Source: Gemella haemolysans
Lineage (GTDB): Bacteria > Bacillota > Bacilli > Staphylococcales > Gemellaceae
Assembly (NCBI RefSeq): GCF_901873445.1
Contig: NZ_CABFLN010000038.1
Coordinates: forward strand, 1-12,947
Direction: 5' to 3'
Length of the DNA: 12,947 bases
The position numbers and the translations under genes are program-made. The notes beneath the pieces were generated by a model. The model did not search any database and was not told where the DNA came from. It was given only the letters and a program-made list of their open reading frames with translations. This document shows, piece by piece, positions 11,721 through 12,947 of this stretch (position 1 is the stretch's first letter; each line of letters starts with the position of its first letter).

Positions 11721-12947
11721 TTATTTGTTATTTTTTCTGCGTAATACTAAAGCAGATAGTAGTGCTAATACACCTAATCCAGTAGTAGCTGTTGCATTTA
11801 GTCCAGTGTTAGCTAATTGTTTAAGTCCTTTAGCAACAGTTTGAGAAGTATTTTGAGCAACAGTTTTTTCTTCGTTTTTATTTGATGAAGTAGGTGTTAC
11901 AGGTACTGTTTTACCTTCTTTTACGATAGTGTATAAACTGAAGTGATTAGTGAAGAATGTAAGTTCTTTAGTTTTAGAATTATAAGCACTTGGAACTTTT
12001 TCTAATTTATCACCATTTACATAGTAAACCTCTAATTTATCATTTTCATTTGCTACTACAGTTACTGTAACTGCACGTGTTCCACCTTGTTTTTTGATTT
12101 CTTTATTATTAGAATCAGCGAAGTGAAGATCGATTGTTTTAACAACACTTAGATTTTCATCAGCTTTTTTAACAAGTTCTTCAACTTTAGCTACAGTTTT
12201 TTCATCAGCTTTTTGTGCAACTAAGTGATCAGCTTTTATAGCAGTATTATCAAATGTTACTGTAACTTTTTCAGAAGAACCATTTTCTACAATATTAGCT
12301 ACTAAAGTATCTTTAAGAGATGCAGTTTTTACAATTGCTTCTAATTGTTTAGCTTCTTCTTTACTTAGAGACTTATCATTAGCAATGTCATTTACAGCAT
12401 CTTTTTTAACTTCTTCTAATTTTTTGATTTCGTCAACTTTGTTATTAAGTTTAACTGCTTTTTCAGTTTCAGTTTTTAATTCAGTTGCTTTTGCTGCAAG
12501 TTCTTTTTCTGCTGCAACTTTTTCAGTAGTTAGTTTTTCTTTCTCTACTTCAGTAGTAGCATTGTTTATAGCTTCTTCTTTTTCTTTAACTAGTTTTTCT
12601 AATTGAGCTTTATCAGCTTCTAATTTAGTTACTGTTTCTTTAGCAGCTTTAGCTTGATCTTCAACTTTTTTGTTTTCAGCTTGGATTTTTTCTACAGTTT
12701 CTCTTAGAGCTTTTTCTTTAGCTAGTCTGTCGGCTTCGGCTTTTTCTTTTTCAAGTTTTTCTTTTTCAAGGCGAGCAGCTTCGGCTTTTTCTTTTTCAGC
12801 TTTTTCTTTAGCTAGTTTGTCAGCTTCGGCTTTTTCTTTTTCAGCTTTTTCTTTAGCAAGTCTATCGGCTTCGGCTTTTTCTTTTTCAGCTTTTTCTTTA
12901 GCAAGTTTGTCAGCTTCGGCTTTTTCTTTTTCAGCTTTTTCTTTAGC
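11721..12947 (-). CDS. Wall-anchored coiled-coil surface protein with LANTG sorting signal, 3' part (N-terminus outside window)
   Basis: The - strand frame is open from the window edge to the TAA at 11721-11723, giving the last 408 residues. The first 75 or so are 15-residue repeats (AKEKAEKEKAEADKL type). A longer Lys/Glu/Ala-rich coiled coil continues to about residue 180. A folded C-terminal module follows, ending YNSKTKELTFFTNHFSLYTIV, a pattern seen in several Gram-positive surface proteins where an Ig-like domain precedes the wall spacer. The C-terminus has a Ser/Thr/Pro spacer, LANTG, a hydrophobic stretch and the tail LRRKNNK. The N-terminal functional domains are missing, so the binding target is unknown; it could be part of the haem locus or just a neighbour. 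No ATG-bounded complete ORF exists in the window because the gene is cut. Confidence 0.88.
   Translation of the reverse strand, partial: AKEKAEKEKAEADKLAKEKAEKEKAEADRLAKEKAEKEKAEADKLAKEKAEKEKAEAARLEKEKLEKEKAEADRLAKEKALRETVEKIQAENKKVEDQAKAAKETVTKLEADKAQLEKLVKEKEEAINNATTEVEKEKLTTEKVAAEKELAAKATELKTETEKAVKLNNKVDEIKKLEEVKKDAVNDIANDKSLSKEEAKQLEAIVKTASLKDTLVANIVENGSSEKVTVTFDNTAIKADHLVAQKADEKTVAKVEELVKKADENLSVVKTIDLHFADSNNKEIKKQGGTRAVTVTVVANENDKLEVYYVNGDKLEKVPSAYNSKTKELTFFTNHFSLYTIVKEGKTVPVTPTSSNKNEEKTVAQNTSQTVAKGLKQLANTGLNATATTGLGVLALLSALVLRRKNNK
11802..11816 (-). other. LANTG sortase motif of the coiled-coil surface protein
   Basis: Codons TTA GCT AAC ACT GGA encode LANTG, 31 residues from the C-terminus counting its leucine, followed by a hydrophobic segment and RRKNNK. 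Proline is replaced by alanine. Confidence 0.8.
12723..12947 (-). repeat. Five 45-bp tandem repeats coding a coiled-coil stalk
   Basis: Units of 15 residues read AKEKAEKEKAEADKL, with variants ending ADRL or AARL; the last unit at the C-terminal side begins EKEKLEKEK. The array continues past the window edge, so the copy number is a minimum. Confidence 0.9.

Noticed and set aside
12385..12606. 73-residue Ser/Phe-rich + strand ORF
   Set aside because: It is the antisense of Lys/Glu/Ala coiled-coil coding sequence, which always gives Ser/Phe-rich shadows.

Overview
The window is AT-rich DNA from a low-GC Gram-positive coccus. The best guess is Gemella or a close relative. This is inferred from the mixture of staphylococcal-type (IsdE/IsdF) and streptococcal-type (Shp) haem uptake parts, streptococcal-type cadD/cadX and IS256-family DNA, and large repeat-rich wall proteins. 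No taxonomic marker gene is present, so the genus is not proven.

Layout. Positions 1-1503 (+) are the 3' part of a repeat-rich surface protein with eleven 33-bp repeats. It ends at a hairpin terminator shared with the convergent gene 1567-3747 (-), a CPA1-type Na+/H+ antiporter with a long cytoplasmic tail. About 3850-5935 looks like imported accessory DNA. It holds an orphan terminator, a very good promoter with an ArsR-type operator, cadD (cadmium efflux) and cadX (metal-sensing repressor), a small truncated ORF, a frameshifted IS256-family transposase tail, a pair of 20-bp direct repeats, and the C-terminal end of a tyrosine integrase broken by a stop codon.

Positions 6014-11631 (-) form a complete-looking haem acquisition locus. 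In transcription order it holds a wall-anchored protein with two NEAT-like domains, a membrane-anchored protein joining a NEAT-like domain to a Shp-type haem-binding domain, the haem-binding lipoprotein IsdE, the permease IsdF and an ATPase. The likely route is haem capture at the wall, relay through the Shp-type protein to IsdE, then import by IsdF and the ATPase. Hairpins inside the locus (10184-10208 and 7817-7851) divide it into segments that may be expressed at different levels. Upstream at 11721-12947 (-) is the 3' end of another wall-anchored protein, with 45-bp coiled-coil repeats.

Both wall-anchored proteins carry sorting signals in which the proline of LPXTG is replaced (LSNTG and LANTG). 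No RNA gene or CRISPR array was seen. I found no wholly unknown system. The most unusual points are the NEAT-Shp fusion, the methionine-rich NEAT-like domains, the proline-less sorting signals and the segmented layout of the locus.
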